From Halomarina rubra (GTDB taxonomy: Archaea; Halobacteriota; Halobacteria; Halobacteriales; Haloarculaceae), in NCBI RefSeq assembly GCF_023699475.1, contig NZ_JALXFV010000008.1:1-64000 (forward strand): 64,000 nt of DNA, written 5' to 3'. Shown piece after piece: positions 1 through 9,385 of this stretch. The notes beneath the pieces are model-generated. The model was not told the DNA's origin and ran no database searches. It worked only from the letters and a program-made list of their open reading frames with translations. Every line of letters starts with the position of its first letter. Within the stretch, counting starts at the first letter, position 1. Both the position numbers and the translations under genes were made by a program.

Positions 1-661
1 CGACACCGCCGACGGCCGCGCCGGGTGCGGGCGCGATGGCCGCGCCGACCGGCCCGAACAGGAGACCGAACGCCAGCGCGGTGACGACGAGGTTCGTGAG
101 GATGCCGGCCGCGAACATCCGATTGAGCGCGCTCGGGGTGGCGGCTTCCGCGGTCTCGTCGTCGGGGTCGACGAACGCGCCCGTGGGGATGGGACCGAGG
201 AAGAACGCACCGACGGAGTCGACCTCGACGTCCCCGACGCGACAGAGGACGCCGTGTGCGCCCTCGTGGACGACGAGTGCGAGCAACAGGCCGACGAGCA
301 GTTCGGGGGCGGCCGCCAGCGGCAGGAAGTCGTTGACGCCGGGGACGACCAGCACGTTCTGTGGCCGGGTGACCGCGGAACTCGTCTGGCCGGCGAGCGC
401 CGCCCGTGCGACGACGACCAGGAGGGCCGCGAGTGCGACCATCAGTACCAGCGTCAGACCGACGGCGAGCGTCCCGAACGCCCGCCAGAACCGGCGATAG
501 CGTGCGAGACGGTCGAGCAACCGACGGCCCCGGCGGGTGTGGAGAGTCGTGACGGGGCCGCTGACCTCGACCCAGTCGGGGAGCAGGCCGCGTCGGTCCG
601 CGACCATCGCGGCCACGGTGTAACAGCACACCCCGACGACGACCCAGAGGAGGGGACCCAT
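1..661 (-). CDS. Site-2 protease-like membrane metalloprotease (M50), truncated by window edge
   Basis: Reading the minus strand from ATG at 659-661 gives an uninterrupted hydrophobic protein that leaves the window at base 1, so the C-terminus is missing. About 220 residues are visible. They show an N-terminal membrane segment, a second at about residues 62-85, and an HExxH zinc motif (HEGAH, about residues 132-136) inside a hydrophobic stretch. Another membrane segment follows after a VDPDDE loop. An intramembrane HExxH followed by a proline/glycine-containing membrane region is typical of the M50/site-2 protease family, which cleaves membrane-embedded substrates. The partner motif with the third zinc ligand would lie beyond the edge. 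The substrate is unknown. Confidence 0.75.
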   Translation of the reverse strand, partial: MGPLLWVVVGVCCYTVAAMVADRRGLLPDWVEVSGPVTTLHTRRGRRLLDRLARYRRFWRAFGTLAVGLTLVLMVALAALLVVVARAALAGQTSSAVTRPQNVLVVPGVNDFLPLAAAPELLVGLLLALVVHEGAHGVLCRVGDVEVDSVGAFFLGPIPTGAFVDPDDETAEAATPSALNRMFAAGILTNLVVTALAFGLLFGPVGAAIAPAPGAAVGGV

Positions 662-795
662 ACACTATCGAGAACGAACAGTTCGGAGAAAAGTATTGCC
701 GTCGTGACCGACGGCGGTGGGCCGCCACCTTCCGGGCGGGGACCGACACGCACGCGTGCGAAGTGTTCTCACGACCGGGTCGCCTACGGTCGAAC

Positions 796-1251
796 ATGGG
801 CGAACTCCGACTGACGACTCCCGCGTTCGACGACGGGGGGCGTATCCCGGACGCGTACGGCTACACCGAACGGAACGTCAACCCGCCACTGCGAATCTCG
901 GGGGTCCCCGACGACGCGGTATCGCTCGCGCTCGTGATGGACGACCCGGACGCGATGGCCCCTGCGGGCAAGGTGTGGGACCACTGGGTCGTCTGGAACC
1001 TGCCGCCCGAAACGGCCGAGATTCCGGAGGCGTGGGACGCGGCGGACGCGGCCGAGGGGACGACCGACTACGGGACGGTGGGGTACGGCGGACCGAACCC
1101 GCCGGACCGCGAACACGCCTACCGCTTCCGACTGGTCGCGCTCGACACCACGCTGGACCTCCCACCGGGCACCGACGCCGAGGCGTTGTTCGCGGCGACC
1201 GAGGGCCACGTCCTCGCGGAGACCGAACTGACCGGGACGTACGCGCCGTAG
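796..1251 (+). CDS. YbhB/PEBP family protein (Raf kinase inhibitor-like)
   Basis: This 151-residue protein has the ligand-pocket signature of the phosphatidylethanolamine-binding family: DDPDAMAP near residue 53, the WDHWVVWNLPPE stretch after it, and a YGGPNPPDREHAYRF segment corresponding to the family's GxxPP...H-Y-F motif. Bacterial and archaeal YbhB proteins are small cytoplasmic proteins with a conserved anion pocket and no settled role. The ATG at 796 was preferred to upstream in-frame ATG 763 because homology-like sequence begins at GELRLTTPAF. No operon partner is evident; the next gene has its own promoter. Confidence 0.85.
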   Translation: MGELRLTTPAFDDGGRIPDAYGYTERNVNPPLRISGVPDDAVSLALVMDDPDAMAPAGKVWDHWVVWNLPPETAEIPEAWDAADAAEGTTDYGTVGYGGPNPPDREHAYRFRLVALDTTLDLPPGTDAEALFAATEGHVLAETELTGTYAP

Positions 1252-1365
1252 TCGCTTCCCAGCCTCGTGCTCCCGGCGCGGGCCGTTCGCCGTGGCCCTG
1301 CCACGCCGTCTGCCCCGTGGGCCCCCCGTGCCGTGGCACCGTCGCCCTCGCGCTGTCGGGAACGG

Positions 1366-1402
1366 AAACCGTTATGCGTGTTTAGGTGGGCCTAAAACGC
1401 AT
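1366..1402 (+). promoter_or_regulatory. TATA region and perfect iron-box-like dyad before the solute-binding protein
   Basis: The arms TTTAGG (1381-1386) and CCTAAA (1391-1396) form a perfect 6-base inverted repeat around TGGG. With one bulged G the symmetry extends outwards to ATGCGT (1374-1379) and ACGCAT (1397-1402), reaching the ATG at 1401. A TATA-like gttatg lies just before it at 1371-1376, about 27 bases from the ATG, so the dyad sits between TATA box and start, where a repressor would block transcription. The TTAGG/CCTAA core resembles DtxR-type metal-regulator sites; the regulator is inferred. Confidence 0.65.
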
Positions 1403-2654
1403 GACGAACTCGACCGACGGCGGCCGTGGGCCGACCCGGCGACGGTACCTCGCCGGGAGCGCAGCGGCGTTGAGCGGACTGCTCGCGGGTTGTACCGGCG
1501 GCGACGCCGACGACGGAACGACGCCGAACGACGACGCGCCCGCGACCGAACGCGACACCACCGCGACCGACAGCTCCGAAACGACCACCGCCGCGTCGGG
1601 CGGGCCGTACACCGCCACGCTCGCCCCCGCCGGCGAGGTGTCGTTCGACGCGGTCCCCGAATCGGTGTTCACCGTATTCTCGCAGTACCCCGACATGTGC
1701 GTGGCGCTGGGCCACGGCGACGCGGTGAACGCGATGTACGTCCCCGAGATGGCCGGGACGACGATGAATCACTACTACGACCGGTTGGAGGGCGTCTCCT
1801 TCGAGTGGGAGGGCCTGCCCGACCCGCTCTCGGACGGGCTGCCGAAGGAACTGCTGTACGACCTCGACAGCGACGTCCACCTCGTCGACCCGGCGTGGGC
1901 CTCGACCCAGAAGGGCTGGTCGGCGGGCGACGTCGACGAGGTCGCCGACGCCGTCGGGCCGTGGTTCGGGAACTTCTACAGCGGGACGAACGCCGACGCT
2001 CCCGACGGGTACGCCGCCGACTACCAGCACTACACGCTCTGGGAGCTGTTCGGCGCGGTCGCCGACGTGTTCCAGGAACGCGAGCGCTACGAGGCGCTCG
2101 CGTCGGTCCACGAGGAGATGCTGTCGACCGTCGAACAGGGGCTCCCACCACGGAGCGAGCGCCCGACCGCCGTCCGCGTCACCTACAGCGGCGACCAGTT
2201 CTACACCTACCACCTCAACGAGCCGGGCTACTGGCTGGCCGACACGCGCCCGCTCGGCGCGAACGACGCCTTCGCCGAGAAGGACTGGGGACAGCTCTGG
2301 GGCACCGTCGGGATGGAGGCGATGGCCGAGGCCGACCCCGACGTCGTCCTCCACCTCTGGGGGATGACGCCGAACTACGACATGGCGGAGGTGCGCCAGT
2401 CGCTCGCCGACGACCCCGTGGGTGGGCAGCTCTCGGCGGTCCAGAACGACCGCGTCTACGCACAGGGGATGCGCTATCAGGGGCCGCTGATGAACCTGTT
2501 CCAACTGGAGGCGACGGCCAAACAGCTCTACCCCGAGCAGTTCGGCGAGTGGCCGGGGTACGAAGCCGGTCAGCCGTACCCCGAGATTCCCGAGGACGAG
2601 CGCCTGTTCGACCGCGAGCAGGTGGCGAGCGTCGTCCGAGGCGACGGGCAGTAG
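1401..2654 (+). CDS. ABC transporter solute-binding lipoprotein, probably iron/siderophore type
   Basis: This 417-residue protein begins with a Tat signal (TRRRYLAG, residues 12-19) and a lipobox LAGC with Cys31. A Thr/Asp-rich linker typical of haloarchaeal lipoproteins follows. The mature part has the periplasmic-binding shape of the iron(III)/cobalamin (TroA-like) class: an early VFTVFSQYPDMCVALGH segment, a long central helix region, and DVVLHLWGM before the second lobe. The partner permease and ATPase are not in this window, so the protein must work with a transporter encoded elsewhere. ATG 1401 was chosen over 1386 because the signal starts here and the promoter spacing fits a leaderless transcript. 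An iron role is inferred mainly from the dyad upstream. Confidence 0.75.
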   Translation: MTNSTDGGRGPTRRRYLAGSAAALSGLLAGCTGGDADDGTTPNDDAPATERDTTATDSSETTTAASGGPYTATLAPAGEVSFDAVPESVFTVFSQYPDMCVALGHGDAVNAMYVPEMAGTTMNHYYDRLEGVSFEWEGLPDPLSDGLPKELLYDLDSDVHLVDPAWASTQKGWSAGDVDEVADAVGPWFGNFYSGTNADAPDGYAADYQHYTLWELFGAVADVFQERERYEALASVHEEMLSTVEQGLPPRSERPTAVRVTYSGDQFYTYHLNEPGYWLADTRPLGANDAFAEKDWGQLWGTVGMEAMAEADPDVVLHLWGMTPNYDMAEVRQSLADDPVGGQLSAVQNDRVYAQGMRYQGPLMNLFQLEATAKQLYPEQFGEWPGYEAGQPYPEIPEDERLFDREQVASVVRGDGQ

Positions 2655-2747
2655 CGGTCACCGGCGACCGTCCGATTCGTCCGTCTGAACCGCCCCACGG
2701 CGTCGCAGTCCGTGGGTTGAAGTGCGTCGGCACCCCCCGTTCAGGGT

Positions 2748-5441
2748 ATGGAGGCGACGGGGCCGCCGGCGAAGATGGTCGAGCGCCGCGAGGAGTTGAC
2801 GCCGATGCTCTCGCAGTACTTCGACCTCACGCGGGAGTACGACGACGCGCTGGTGCTGTTCCAGGTGGGCGACTTCTACGAGACGTTCTGTGAGGCCGCC
2901 GAAGCGGCCGCTCGAACGCTGGAGATAACGCTGACCAAACGCGAGGACTCGACGGGCACGTACCCGATGGCCGGCGTCCCCATCGACAACGTCGCGCCGT
3001 ACGTCGAGACGCTGCTCGACGCCGGCTACCGCGTCGCCATCGCCGACCAGATAGAGGACCCCTCGGAGGCGTCGGGCGTCGTCGAGCGCGCCGTCACGCG
3101 CGTCGTCACGCCCGGAACCGTCGTCGACGAGGAACTGCTGGGAGCGGGCAACACGTACACCGCCGCCGTCGTCCCGTGTGAGGCCGGACGGAGCGACGAC
3201 ACGTCCGACCACCGCGAACGGGTCGCCGTCGCGTTCGTCGACGTCTCGACGGGGGAGTTCCGCGTCACCTCGGGGCCGCGCGACGTGGTGCAGGACGAAC
3301 TCGACCGACTGGCACCCGCCGAGGTCGTCACCGCACGAGCGGTGGACGCAGACGCGGCGTCCGGCGACGACGACCCCCACGGCTTCACCGTCCGTGAGAT
3401 GCACACGCCGTTCCGCGAGCGTGCGTTCGAGGCCGACACCGCTCGCGATACGCTCTCGGCGTACGTGCCGACACCGGAGGCGCTGTTCGAGGAGACGGCC
3501 GAACTCCGTGCGGCGGGCGGGTTGCTCGCCTACGCGGAGTACACGCAGGGCGTCGACAGCGGGGGGCTGGAGTACATCTCGCGGGTCAGGCGCTACGACC
3601 CCCGCGAGGGGATGCGCGTCGACGCCACCGCACTGCGCTCGCTGGAGGTGTTCGAGAACCGCGAGGGCGGCGACGAACACACTTTGCTGGGCGTCCTCGA
3701 CTCGACCTCGTGTGCGCTCGGTCGGCGCGAACTCACCCACTGGCTGCGCCGCCCGCTCCTCGACCACGAGCGAATCGAACCCCGGCAGGACGCCGTCGAA
3801 GAACTCGCCGACCGTGCGTTCGTCCGCGAGGAGGCGCGCGACCTGCTGCGGGACGTCTACGACATCGAACGTCTCGTCACGCGGGTCTCGCGCGGGCGAG
3901 CGAACGCCCGCGACCTCCGGGCGCTCAAGAGCACGCTCGACGTGGTCCCCGAGTTGAAGACCGCGCTCGCCGACTGCGAGTCGGGGCCGCTCCGTGACCG
4001 CCGGGCGGCACTGGACGACCTCGCGGACGTCCGGGGACTGATCGGGCGAGCGATCGTCGAGGAACCGCCCATCGAGGTGACGGAGGGCGGTGTCGTCGCC
4101 GACGGCTACGACGAGGACTTGGACGAACTGCGGGCCGCCGAACGCGAGGGTCGGGAGTGGGTCGCGGACCTCGAAGCCAGCGAGCGCGAACGCACGGGCA
4201 TCGACTCGCTGAAGGTCGGCTACAACGAGGTCCACGGCTACTACATCGAGGTGACGAACCCGAACCTCGACGCGGTGCCCGACGACTACACCCGCCGCCA
4301 GACGCTGAAGAACTCCGAGCGGTTCTACACCCCCGACTTGAAACAGCGCGAGGACGAGATTCTCGGCGCGAGCGAACGCGCCGACACCCGCGAGTACCAG
4401 TTGTTCACCGAGATTCGGGCCGAGGTCGCCGAGGAGGCAGAACGCATCCAACGTGTCGCGAGCGTGCTCGCCGAACTCGACGTGCTCTGCACCCTGGCGG
4501 ACGTGGCCATCGAACGAGACTACACGCGTCCCGAACTGGGTGCCGACGGCATCCACGTCGAGGGCGGTCGTCACCCCGTCGTCGAGACGACCGAACCGCG
4601 GTTCGTCCCGAACGACGCCGACCTGCGCGAACGGAACGTCGCGGTCGTCACCGGGCCGAACATGAGCGGGAAGTCGACGTACATGCGACAGGTGGCGCTG
4701 ATTCAACTGCTCGCGCAGGTCGGGAGTTTCGTCCCCGCCGAGCGCGCCCGTCTGCCCGTCGTGGACCGGATCTTCACCCGCGTCGGCGCGAGCGACGACA
4801 TCGCGGGCGGCGCGTCGACGTTCATGCGCGAGATGCGCGAGTTGACGAGCATCCTCCACGACGCCACGGAGGACTCGCTGGTCCTGCTCGACGAGGTGGG
4901 ACGGGGAACCAGCACGGCCGACGGCCGCGCTATCGCGTGGGCCGTCACGGAGTTCCTCCACGACGAGGTGGGGGCGACGACGCTGTTCGCGACCCACTAC
5001 CACGAGTTGACGCGCATCGCCGACTCCCGCGAGCGAATCCAGAACCTCCACTTCACCATCGACCGCTCGGGCGACGCGGTGACGTTCCTCCACTCGGTCG
5101 TCGAGGGGGCCAGCGAGGCCTCCTACGGCGTCGAGGTGGCGAAACTCGCCGGCGTCCCGGGGACGGTCATCGACCGCTCGCGTGGCCTGCTCGACGACGG
5201 GTTGCCCGGCGGTGGCGAGACGGGTCACGCCCCGACCCCGGCCCCTGCCACGGAGTCGAACGGCAGGCCGGACCCGGTTCGGGCGAACGGCCACGACGGG
5301 TCGGCCGAGGTCGCGAGCGACACCGCCTCGCCGACCGACGACTCGCTGGAAGCCGCCGTTCGCGACCTGAACATCGCGTCGATGACGCCCATCGAGGCGC
5401 TGACGTGGCTCCACGAGCGCCAGCGGGAGGTGGAGCGATGA
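2748..5441 (+). CDS. mutS: DNA mismatch repair protein MutS
   Basis: This 897-residue MutS binds mismatches and small loops and starts repair together with MutL. The N-terminal mismatch-recognition domain contains GDFYETF, giving the Phe-x-Glu reader residues F43 and E45. The connector and lever regions follow. The C-terminal ABC-type ATPase has Walker [10 protein letters not shown] (636-644), Walker [13 protein letters not shown] and the [10 protein letters not shown] segment. A low-complexity linker precedes a conserved C-terminal tail ([11 protein letters not shown]). The full domain order and the Phe-x-Glu motif place it in the MutS1 group rather than MutS2. Its stop codon overlaps the start of mutL (ATGA), indicating translational coupling. 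Confidence 0.97.
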   Translation: MEATGPPAKMVERREELTPMLSQYFDLTREYDDALVLFQVGDFYETFCEAAEAAARTLEITLTKREDSTGTYPMAGVPIDNVAPYVETLLDAGYRVAIADQIEDPSEASGVVERAVTRVVTPGTVVDEELLGAGNTYTAAVVPCEAGRSDDTSDHRERVAVAFVDVSTGEFRVTSGPRDVVQDELDRLAPAEVVTARAVDADAASGDDDPHGFTVREMHTPFRERAFEADTARDTLSAYVPTPEALFEETAELRAAGGLLAYAEYTQGVDSGGLEYISRVRRYDPREGMRVDATALRSLEVFENREGGDEHTLLGVLDSTSCALGRRELTHWLRRPLLDHERIEPRQDAVEELADRAFVREEARDLLRDVYDIERLVTRVSRGRANARDLRALKSTLDVVPELKTALADCESGPLRDRRAALDDLADVRGLIGRAIVEEPPIEVTEGGVVADGYDEDLDELRAAEREGREWVADLEASERERTGIDSLKVGYNEVHGYYIEVTNPNLDAVPDDYTRRQTLKNSERFYTPDLKQREDEILGASERADTREYQLFTEIRAEVAEEAERIQRVASVLAELDVLCTLADVAIERDYTRPELGADGIHVEGGRHPVVETTEPRFVPNDADLRERNVAVVTGPNMSGKSTYMRQVALIQLLAQVGSFVPAERARLPVVDRIFTRVGASDDIAGGASTFMREMRELTSILHDATEDSLVLLDEVGRGTSTADGRAIAWAVTEFLHDEVGATTLFATHYHELTRIADSRERIQNLHFTIDRSGDAVTFLHSVVEGASEASYGVEVAKLAGVPGTVIDRSRGLLDDGLPGGGETGHAPTPAPATESNGRPDPVRANGHDGSAEVASDTASPTDDSLEAAVRDLNIASMTPIEALTWLHERQREVER

Positions 5442-7120
5442 GCGACTCCGAGAGCACCGACGCGGCGAGCGTCCGCCGACTCGACGAGGAGACCGTCGCT
5501 CGCATCGCGGCCGGTGAGGTCGTCACGCGACCGGCCGATGCGGTCCGAGAACTCGTCGAGAACGCCCTCGACGCAGGAGCGTCGACCGTCGGCGTCGAGG
5601 TCGAAGACGGCGGCCTGTCGCTCCTCCGCGTCACCGACGACGGCTACGGGATGTCCCGCGAGGACGCCGAGCGCGCCGTCGAACGACACGCCACCTCGAA
5701 GATTCGCGACGCGACGGACCTCACCCGCGCCGAGACGCTCGGGTTCCGTGGCGAGGCGCTCCCCAGCATCGCCGAGGTCGGCCGCTTCGACTGCTACACG
5801 AGCGCCGAGTCGGGGTCGGGGACGCACGTCGCGGTCCGCGACGGCGACGTGTCGGCCGAGGCGACGGGCCACGGCGTCGGCACGACCGTCGAAGTCCGGG
5901 ACCTGTTCGGCGACCTGCCCGCTCGCCGGGAGTCACTCGGCAGTGCCAGGCGGGAGTTCGCCCGCATCAGCGACGTGCTCACCGGGTACGCGCTCGCCAG
6001 ACCCGCCGTCCGATTCCGACTCTCGCACGACGGCCGGCAGGTGCTCTCGACGCCCGGCAGTGGCGACGCGACCGAGGCGCTGTTGGCGGTGTTCGACCGT
6101 GACGTGGCGGGTCAGAGCACGACCGTCGAGGCGACGGGTGAGGACGATGCCGACGGCGAGACGGTCAGCGACGACGCGGTCCGCGTCGCGGGCGTCGTCT
6201 GCTACCCGTCGGTGACGCGCGCGACGGCGAGTCACGTCCACGTCGCGGTCAACGGTCGCCCCGTCGACGACTCGAACCTCCGGAACGCCGTCGCCGCGGG
6301 CTACGGCACGCTGCTCCCGGCCTCGCGCCACCCCGTCATCGCGCTTCGGGTCGAGGTACCACCCGACCGGGTCGACCAGAACGTCCACCCCGCGAAGCGG
6401 GAGGTGCGGTTCACGGACCTCGATACGGTGACCGAGACCGTCGAGCGCGCGGTCCGCGAGGCGCTGTCGACCGACGACCTCTCGCGGACCGCCGCGGTGT
6501 CGTTCGACACCGACGAGGCGCTCACTGCCGTCGAATCGCGGTTCGACGAGTTGCGCGTCATCGGGCAGTTCCGAGAGCTGTACCTGCTGTGTGAGGACGA
6601 CGACGACCTGTTGGTCGTCGACCAGCACGCCGCTCACGAGCGGGTGAACTTCGAGCGGCTGCGCGACGACGCGGGCGACACCGAGTCCGTGCCGCTCGAC
6701 CCGCCGGCGACGCTCTCGCTGTCGGCGCGTGAGGCGGCCACCCTCGAAGCACACTACGAAGACCTCGCCGCGCTCGGGTTCGCCGTCGAGTCGTTCGGCG
6801 GCGACACCTACCGCGTGACCGAAGTCCCCGCACCCGTCGGTCGGGTGGCGACCGCCGAGGCGGTCCGAGACGTGCTCGACGCGTTTCTCGCGGGCGACGC
6901 GCCCGACGACCCGCGTCGGGACCTGCTCGCGGACCTCGCCTGTCACCCCTCCCTGAAGGCGGGCGACACGCTCGCGCCCGACGAGGCCGGCGACCTGTTG
7001 GCCCGACTCGGCGAGTGCGAGCGACCGTACGCCTGCCCGCACGGTCGTCCAACGATACTTCGCATCGACGAGGCGACGCTGGCGAAGGGGTTCGGCCGGT
7101 CGAACCTGGGGCTCCGGTAG
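5438..7120 (+). CDS. mutL: DNA mismatch repair protein MutL
   Basis: This 560-residue protein has the GHKL ATPase N-terminus ([35 protein letters not shown]). A variable linker leads to the C-terminal dimerisation domain. The C-terminal part carries the metal-dependent nicking endonuclease motif DQHA-x2-E-x4-E (D395 to E406) and the accompanying CPHGRPT motif near the end. This MutL is therefore of the endonuclease type found where MutH is absent. It starts inside the end of mutS with a 4-base overlap, so the two are co-translated. Confidence 0.97.
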   Translation: MSDSESTDAASVRRLDEETVARIAAGEVVTRPADAVRELVENALDAGASTVGVEVEDGGLSLLRVTDDGYGMSREDAERAVERHATSKIRDATDLTRAETLGFRGEALPSIAEVGRFDCYTSAESGSGTHVAVRDGDVSAEATGHGVGTTVEVRDLFGDLPARRESLGSARREFARISDVLTGYALARPAVRFRLSHDGRQVLSTPGSGDATEALLAVFDRDVAGQSTTVEATGEDDADGETVSDDAVRVAGVVCYPSVTRATASHVHVAVNGRPVDDSNLRNAVAAGYGTLLPASRHPVIALRVEVPPDRVDQNVHPAKREVRFTDLDTVTETVERAVREALSTDDLSRTAAVSFDTDEALTAVESRFDELRVIGQFRELYLLCEDDDDLLVVDQHAAHERVNFERLRDDAGDTESVPLDPPATLSLSAREAATLEAHYEDLAALGFAVESFGGDTYRVTEVPAPVGRVATAEAVRDVLDAFLAGDAPDDPRRDLLADLACHPSLKAGDTLAPDEAGDLLARLGECERPYACPHGRPTILRIDEATLAKGFGRSNLGLR

Positions 7121-7181
7121 CACGCCGCCCAGCGGCCCGTCGCTCCGGATTCCGTGAGCGTGTGGCCGCGAGCAGAGGACA

Positions 7182-7222
7182 AACTATTTAGCGCTCTGTG
7201 GTTACTCGCTAACTGAGTAACT
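7182..7222 (+). promoter_or_regulatory. Promoter with perfect 7-base inverted repeat before the epimerase cluster
   Basis: The TATA-like box tattta lies at 7185-7190. It is followed by GTTACTC (7201-7207), a 7-base spacer GCTAACT, and GAGTAAC (7215-7221), a perfect inverted repeat ending one base before the ATG at 7223. The predicted transcription start falls inside the repeat, so it is a candidate operator for the sugar-nucleotide gene run that follows. No regulator is known. Confidence 0.5.
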
Positions 7223-8392
7223 ATGAGCATCCTCGTCACTGGCGGTGACGGCTACATCGGGTGGCCGACCGCACTGCGAATCGCATCGCGCACGGACGAC
7301 CGCGTCGTCCTCGTCGACAACTTCGGTCGCCGCGAGTGGGTCGCCTCGGTCGGCTCGAAGAGCGCGACGCCAATCGCCAGCATGGAGGCTCGTATCGAGG
7401 CCGCCAGCGAGGTTCACGGTCTGGACAACCTCTCGTTCGTCGAGGGCGACCTCGTCGACCGCGCGGTCGTCGACCGCGTCCTCCAGGTCCACGAACCCCA
7501 CACCGTCGTCCACACGGCGGCCCAGCCGAGCGCGCCGTACTCCCAGATCAACGGCGAGCGCGCGAACTTCACGCAGCACAACAACCTCCAGGCGACCCGC
7601 AACCTCGTGTTCGGCCTGAAGGAGAACGACATGACCGACACGCACCTCATCGAGACGACCACGACGGGCGTCTACGGTGCGCCGTCGTTCCCCATCCCCG
7701 AGGGCGACGCGAAGATGGAGAACATGGGCGAGAGCGACACCGTCCCGTTCCCCGCGATGGCCGGTAGCTGGTACCACCTCACGAAGAGCCACGACGCGGC
7801 GAACCTCCGCCTCGCGCACAAGCAGTTCGATATCCCCATCTCGGACGTACGCACGGCTATCGTCTACGGCACCGAGACCGAGGAGACGCGCCAGGACGAC
7901 CGTCTGAAGACGCGCTTCGACTTCGACTACTACTTCGGCGTCGTCGCCCACCGCTTCGCCGCTCAGGCCGTCGCGGGCTACCCGCTGACGGTGTACGGCA
8001 AGGGCGAACAGCGCAAACCGTTCGTCTCGCTCGAGGACACCGTCGAGGGTCTCGCCCGCCTCGCGCTCTCGGACGCCGACGACCGCGAGCACGGCCACGA
8101 GGTCTACAACCAGGTCACCAACCCCATCAGCATCGTCGGGATGGCCGAGACCATCGCGGAGGTCGCTCGCGACTTCGGCTACGACGGTGAGGTCATGCAC
8201 GTCGAGAACCCGCGCGACGAGGACGAGACCCACCAGATGGAGATCGTCAACGACCGCTACATGAGCCTCATCGGCGAGCAGCACACGACGTTCGAGGAGG
8301 GCATCCGCGACGTGTTCGAGACGCTCTCGCAGTACGAGAACACCATCGTCACCCACGAGGACCGGTTCCTCCCGAGCGTCCTGGAGGAGTAG
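7223..8392 (+). CDS. SQD1-like NAD-dependent epimerase, candidate UDP-sulfoquinovose synthase
   Basis: This 389-residue extended SDR protein has the Rossmann motif TGGDGYIGW near the N-terminus. Several stretches match the SQD1 group (UDP-glucose plus sulfite to UDP-sulfoquinovose) rather than ordinary GalE: FTQHNNLQAT, ETTTTGVYG with Thr147 at the catalytic position, the Y184-HLT-K188 pair, IVYGTETEET, and TRFDFDYYFG followed by YPLTVYGKG. SQD1 proteins are also close to this length, whereas GalE is about 330 residues. The product would be a sulfonated sugar for surface glycans or lipids; sulfation chemistry in this organism is inferred. The next gene starts immediately after the stop codon. 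Confidence 0.75.
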   Translation: MSILVTGGDGYIGWPTALRIASRTDDRVVLVDNFGRREWVASVGSKSATPIASMEARIEAASEVHGLDNLSFVEGDLVDRAVVDRVLQVHEPHTVVHTAAQPSAPYSQINGERANFTQHNNLQATRNLVFGLKENDMTDTHLIETTTTGVYGAPSFPIPEGDAKMENMGESDTVPFPAMAGSWYHLTKSHDAANLRLAHKQFDIPISDVRTAIVYGTETEETRQDDRLKTRFDFDYYFGVVAHRFAAQAVAGYPLTVYGKGEQRKPFVSLEDTVEGLARLALSDADDREHGHEVYNQVTNPISIVGMAETIAEVARDFGYDGEVMHVENPRDEDETHQMEIVNDRYMSLIGEQHTTFEEGIRDVFETLSQYENTIVTHEDRFLPSVLEE

Positions 8393-9325
8393 ATGGACGT
8401 CCTCGTCACCGGCGGTCTGGGCTACATCGGCAGCGTCCTCGTCCCGTTGCTGGACGCCGACGAGCGTGTCGACCGCGTCGCCGTCGTCGACAACCTCTCG
8501 CTCGGGTCGCCTCGCTCGCTGAAGGGGTCGCTCACCGAGAGCGTCGACTTCCGCCGGGGCGACGTCCGCGAGTACGGCGACGTCGAGAGCGCGATGCGCG
8601 ACTGCGACACGGTCGTGCACCTCGCGGCCATCACGGGTGCGGCGAGCACCCACGACCGCCGCGAGGAGACGTTCGCCGTCAACTACGACGGCACCGAGAA
8701 CGTCCTCACCGCGGCCGGGAAACTCGGCGTCGACAACGTCGTGCTGGCGTCGTCGTGTAACCTCTACGGGCGCGCCGCCTCGACGGACCTCGACGAGACG
8801 GTCGACCCCGACCCCATCAACCCGTACGCCGAGACGAAACTCCAGTCGGAGGACCTCCTCCGCGACGCGATGGAGGAGTTCGGCATGGACGGCACCGCTC
8901 TGCGGATGGCGACGAACTACGGCGACTCGCCGGGCGTCCGGTTCAACCTCGTCGTCAACACGTTCGTCTTCCGGGCGCTCACCGACCGCGCGCTCACCGT
9001 CTACGGCGACGGCTCGAACTGGCGACCGTTCATCCACGTCCGGGACGCGGCGCGGGCGTACGCTCACGCCGCCCTCGACCCCGTCGCGTGGGACCACCTC
9101 GTCTACAACGTGGGGTCCAACGCGGGCAACTACCAGATAGCCGACATCGCCGAGGCCGTCAGCGAGGAGGTCGCCCCCGTCGACGTGACGTACCTCGAAG
9201 ACGAACACCCCGGCCCCTCCTACCACGTCAACTTCGACCGCATCGCCGAGACGGGTTACGAGACGGAGTGGACGCTCCGCGAGGGCATCCGTGACCTCGC
9301 GACGGCGTTCCGACCCCGGACCTGA
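8393..9325 (+). CDS. NAD-dependent sugar-nucleotide epimerase/dehydratase
   Basis: This 310-residue extended SDR has TGGLGYIGS for NAD binding, the substrate-side SSCNLYG segment, and the catalytic Tyr-x3-Lys in YAETK. FIHVRDAARAY and a C-terminal segment that closes over the sugar follow. The exact sugar cannot be read from the sequence. The ATG begins directly after the stop of the SQD1-like gene with no spacer, so the two are almost certainly co-transcribed and act on the same glycan pathway. Confidence 0.88.
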   Translation: MDVLVTGGLGYIGSVLVPLLDADERVDRVAVVDNLSLGSPRSLKGSLTESVDFRRGDVREYGDVESAMRDCDTVVHLAAITGAASTHDRREETFAVNYDGTENVLTAAGKLGVDNVVLASSCNLYGRAASTDLDETVDPDPINPYAETKLQSEDLLRDAMEEFGMDGTALRMATNYGDSPGVRFNLVVNTFVFRALTDRALTVYGDGSNWRPFIHVRDAARAYAHAALDPVAWDHLVYNVGSNAGNYQIADIAEAVSEEVAPVDVTYLEDEHPGPSYHVNFDRIAETGYETEWTLREGIRDLATAFRPRT

Positions 9326-9385
9326 CCCGTCACGACCGCCACCAGCGCAACACCTACGACCCCTACGCAACACTTCTCCGACATC

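Noticed and set aside
2658-5414. 918-codon open frame antisense to mutS
   Set aside because: It is the mirror of a long GC-rich gene; its sequence is Arg/Val/Asp-rich without domains, while the plus strand encodes a complete MutS.
4157-7120. Possible MutS-MutL fusion in one frame
   Set aside because: The first half of this frame is out of phase with MutS and meaningless; only the part from 5438 is MutL.
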